DNA from: Rhodocyclaceae bacterium
GTDB taxonomy: Bacteria > Pseudomonadota > Gammaproteobacteria > Burkholderiales > Rhodocyclaceae
DNA length: 7,075 nt
Reading direction: 5' to 3'
Assembly: GCA_030689585.1 (NCBI GenBank)
Contig: JAUYFZ010000085.1
Location: 1-7,075 of the forward strand
Shown one piece after another: positions 5,541-7,075 of this stretch. The notes under the pieces were generated by a model that was not told the DNA's origin, ran no database searches, and worked only from the letters and a program-made list of their open reading frames with translations. Within the stretch, counting starts at the first letter, position 1, and each line of letters begins with the position of its first letter. The translations under genes were made by a program, and so were the position numbers.

Positions 5541-5972
5541 ATGAGCGTTAGAAAACCAAGATATTGCCTTCAGTGTGATGACGGCACGGAGTTGAAATTA
5601 AAAATTCAGGATATGACGGTGCAGGCCAATGGCATCACCCGCGTTGTGCCCGAGGTGGCAGGATGGCATTGTCCGCAATGCGGTGAGGTCGAGTTTGTCG
5701 ATCAGGACGGTTCAGAACGCCATATGGCAGCGATGAATGCAGTCTGGGAAGAGGCTAGCGCAGGCGAGTCGGGTTCGTTGCGAGCCATCCGAAAGAAACT
5801 TGGTCTGAAGCAGGCCGAGGCCGGTCGGTTGTTCGGCGGTGGGGTGTCGGCCTTTTCGGATTACGAGCGAGGCAAAACACAGCCGCATAAATCCACCGTG
5901 TTGCTGTTGAAACTTCTGGATCGACATCCTGATTTGCTAAAGGAATTGGCACCAGCACTTGTCCGCGTTTAA
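5541..5972 (+). CDS. mqsA: MqsA/YgiT-type zinc-finger HTH antitoxin
   Basis: The product is 143 residues; AAGGAG lies 7 nt before the ATG. The N-terminal zinc-binding domain has CLQC (Cys9, Cys12) and CPQC (Cys44, Cys47), matching the four zinc ligands of MqsA. The C-terminal Xre-type HTH (about 80-135) reads RKKLGLKQAEAGRLFGGG and then YERGKTQPHKST, close to E. coli MqsA. In MqsRA systems this domain binds the operator and the N-terminal domain neutralises the MqsR RNase. Here the toxin is reduced to a C-terminal scrap, so the antitoxin is an orphan at this site. The positions equal to E. coli Asn97 and Arg101, which read DNA bases, are Ser103 and Asp107, so a different operator is expected. 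It could repress its own promoter, act on other targets, or guard against an MqsR elsewhere. Confidence 0.9.
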   Translation: MSVRKPRYCLQCDDGTELKLKIQDMTVQANGITRVVPEVAGWHCPQCGEVEFVDQDGSERHMAAMNAVWEEASAGESGSLRAIRKKLGLKQAEAGRLFGGGVSAFSDYERGKTQPHKSTVLLLKLLDRHPDLLKELAPALVRV

Positions 5973-6141
5973 CCCAAGTTTAACCGCCCCACCCCCGATT
6001 CACCGCCATCCAGCGAAGCATCAACTTTTTTATCCTTTATTATCAATCTGTTAAAAATTTGATCCTAAAAAATCGTTTTGTTGTGCCATAACATTTGTTG
6101 TCGGCCAGTTTTGTCCATGGTTTTCTTGTAGCATCCGTCGC
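5973..6141. other. Intergenic stretch before the transposase; no gene seen
   Basis: This 169-bp stretch holds no convincing coding sequence. GTTTAACC occurs twice, 11 bp apart (5967-5974, overlapping the antitoxin stop, and 5978-5985). It is followed by a C-rich run and then an AT-rich stretch from about 6025. The left terminal inverted repeat of the insertion sequence should lie here, but it cannot be fixed without the right end. No clear terminator follows the antitoxin. Confidence 0.5.
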
Positions 6142-7075
6142 ATGTTCATTCGTAAAACCAAAACAAACAACTCGGCGACAGGTGAGTGCTATTTCACCTA
6201 TCGGTTGGTGCGTGGCGAACGCGTTGGTACTAAAGTGCGTCAAATCACAGTGCTCAATCTTGGTCGGAACTTTTCCGTCAAGCCAGAAACCTGGCCTTTG
6301 CTGTGCAGTCGCATCGAGCAAATGCTGCGACCGTCACAAATCCTGTTTGACATTCCCTGCCCCGAGCAAATCGAAAGCGTCGCTCAACGCTACGTCAAAC
6401 AAATCGTCGCGCGTGCCTTGCCGTCAGAAGAAACATCCGACCACATTATCACCAAGACTGAAACAGACTTCACTCCTGATTCTGCAAGCATCGCACCTGC
6501 GATCGCTTCTTCAACGCATGTTCCTCCATCAGTCTCTCCAACCGTCTCTTCATCAGCTTCTCCAGAGCATGTCAATTCAACCATCTCCCCTGATTTCTAT
6601 GAAGCAGACATCAACTCTATACAGCTCACACAGCCGCGATCGGTCGGTGTGGAACATCTCGCGCTGCACGCGTTATCGCAACTGGGCTTCGTCGACAAAC
6701 TGACTGAACTGGGTATCAATGGCGTGATGCGGGCATCGATTATGGGCAACATTATTGGACGAATCGCCCATCCAGCCTCAGAACTTGCCACCTGGAAGTG
6801 GCTAGAAACCAGCAGTGCGCTAGACGAATTACTCGATATCGATTTCACGAGTCTCTCGCACATGCGCTTGTATCGGGCATCCGATCTCCTGATGAAGCAT
6901 CGCACCGCCATTGAAGACCACGTGTTCAATGCTGCGCGCACACTCTTCTCACTGGAAGAAACCGTCACCCTCTTTGATTTGACCAACACCTACTTCGAAG
7001 GTGCCGCAGCCGCCAATCCCAAGGCGCAACGGGGTCGCTCCAAGGAGAAACGCAGCGATTGTCCCTTGGTCACGC
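6142..7075 (+). CDS. IS1634-family (IS4-group) DDE transposase, 3' end cut by window edge
   Basis: The frame is open from ATG at 6142 to the window edge (311 codons). The N-terminus MFIRKTKT followed by YFTYRLVRGERVGTKVRQ and LNLGRNF is characteristic of IS1634-type transposases. So are RPRSVGVEHL-like text (residues about 166-175), IGRIAHPASE, and FDLTNTYFEG with the likely first catalytic Asp at 279. RGRSKEKRSDCPLVT follows. The second Asp and the Glu of the DDE triad lie beyond the window. Residues about 94-150 are a Ser/Thr/Pro-rich low-complexity linker that seems longer than usual. The visible part has no frameshift, so the gene may be functional. It lies downstream of a truncated toxin gene in the same orientation. 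Confidence 0.88.
   Translation, partial: MFIRKTKTNNSATGECYFTYRLVRGERVGTKVRQITVLNLGRNFSVKPETWPLLCSRIEQMLRPSQILFDIPCPEQIESVAQRYVKQIVARALPSEETSDHIITKTETDFTPDSASIAPAIASSTHVPPSVSPTVSSSASPEHVNSTISPDFYEADINSIQLTQPRSVGVEHLALHALSQLGFVDKLTELGINGVMRASIMGNIIGRIAHPASELATWKWLETSSALDELLDIDFTSLSHMRLYRASDLLMKHRTAIEDHVFNAARTLFSLEETVTLFDLTNTYFEGAAAANPKAQRGRSKEKRSDCPLVT
6142..7075 (+). mobile_element. Partial IS1634-like insertion sequence, minimal visible extent
   Basis: The transposase defines the element. The true left end is somewhere between 5973 and 6141 and the right end is outside the window, so the terminal inverted repeats and target duplication cannot be read. Confidence 0.75.

Noticed and set aside
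5443..5544. A 33-codon frame from ATG 5443, or 27 codons from ATG 5461, whose stop overlaps the antitoxin ATG as ATGA
   Set aside because: The overlap is tempting as translational coupling, but there is no SD, the first ATG lies upstream of the likely transcription start, and another frame here gives a clear MqsR-like C-terminus.
6095..6703. A 202-codon plus-strand frame rich in Ser/Lys/Leu
   Set aside because: It is an out-of-frame shadow of the transposase; the in-frame product has the conserved IS1634 blocks.
1..7075. CRISPR array, tRNA or rRNA genes
   Set aside because: No regularly spaced repeats, cloverleaf structure or rRNA-like sequence was seen on either strand.

Overview
The window reads as a chromosomal segment of a Gram-negative proteobacterium with a respiratory or sulfur-oxyanion lifestyle. 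A betaproteobacterium of the Nitrosomonadales type is my best guess. The grounds are an exported multihaem c-type cytochrome of the octahaem tetrathionate-reductase family, a YeeE/YedE sulfur permease, an EnvZ/OmpR-like two-component pair, and GC-rich palindromic intergenic repeats of a type frequent in such genomes. The taxon is inference; no rRNA or other marker is present.

Left part (1-3278), redox and sulfur block. A multihaem cytochrome gene runs leftwards off the window (1388 to below 1; seven CXXCH motifs are visible). It is divergent from a small monohaem cytochrome c (1596-1976), which is followed by a strong intrinsic terminator and then a YeeE/YedE-family permease (2052-3278). The 207-bp divergent intergenic region carries an alternating set of ATCGTA/TACGAT half-sites, an Fnr-like box, a consensus -10 hexamer inside an imperfect palindrome, and a leader hairpin. 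A plausible joint role is periplasmic conversion of a sulfur oxyanion with electron transfer through the small cytochrome, while the permease moves a sulfur compound across the inner membrane.

Middle (3279-5314). A 265-bp symmetric, nested inverted-repeat element lies between the permease and a convergent two-component operon. That operon is read leftwards: an OmpR-family response regulator, then an EnvZ-like histidine kinase joined to it by an ATGA overlap. GTAAC direct repeats upstream of the regulator could be its own binding sites.

Right part (5315-7075). The most interesting piece is a decayed MqsRA-type toxin-antitoxin locus. The antitoxin (MqsA/YgiT type) is intact, but only about the last 30 codons of an MqsR-like toxin remain. 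These are fused to a good sigma70-type promoter set inside a perfect 14-bp-arm palindrome. The antitoxin also differs from E. coli MqsA at both main DNA-reading positions, which fits an operator unlike the canonical one. The window ends inside an IS1634-type transposase gene, so the toxin locus may have been disturbed by mobile DNA.
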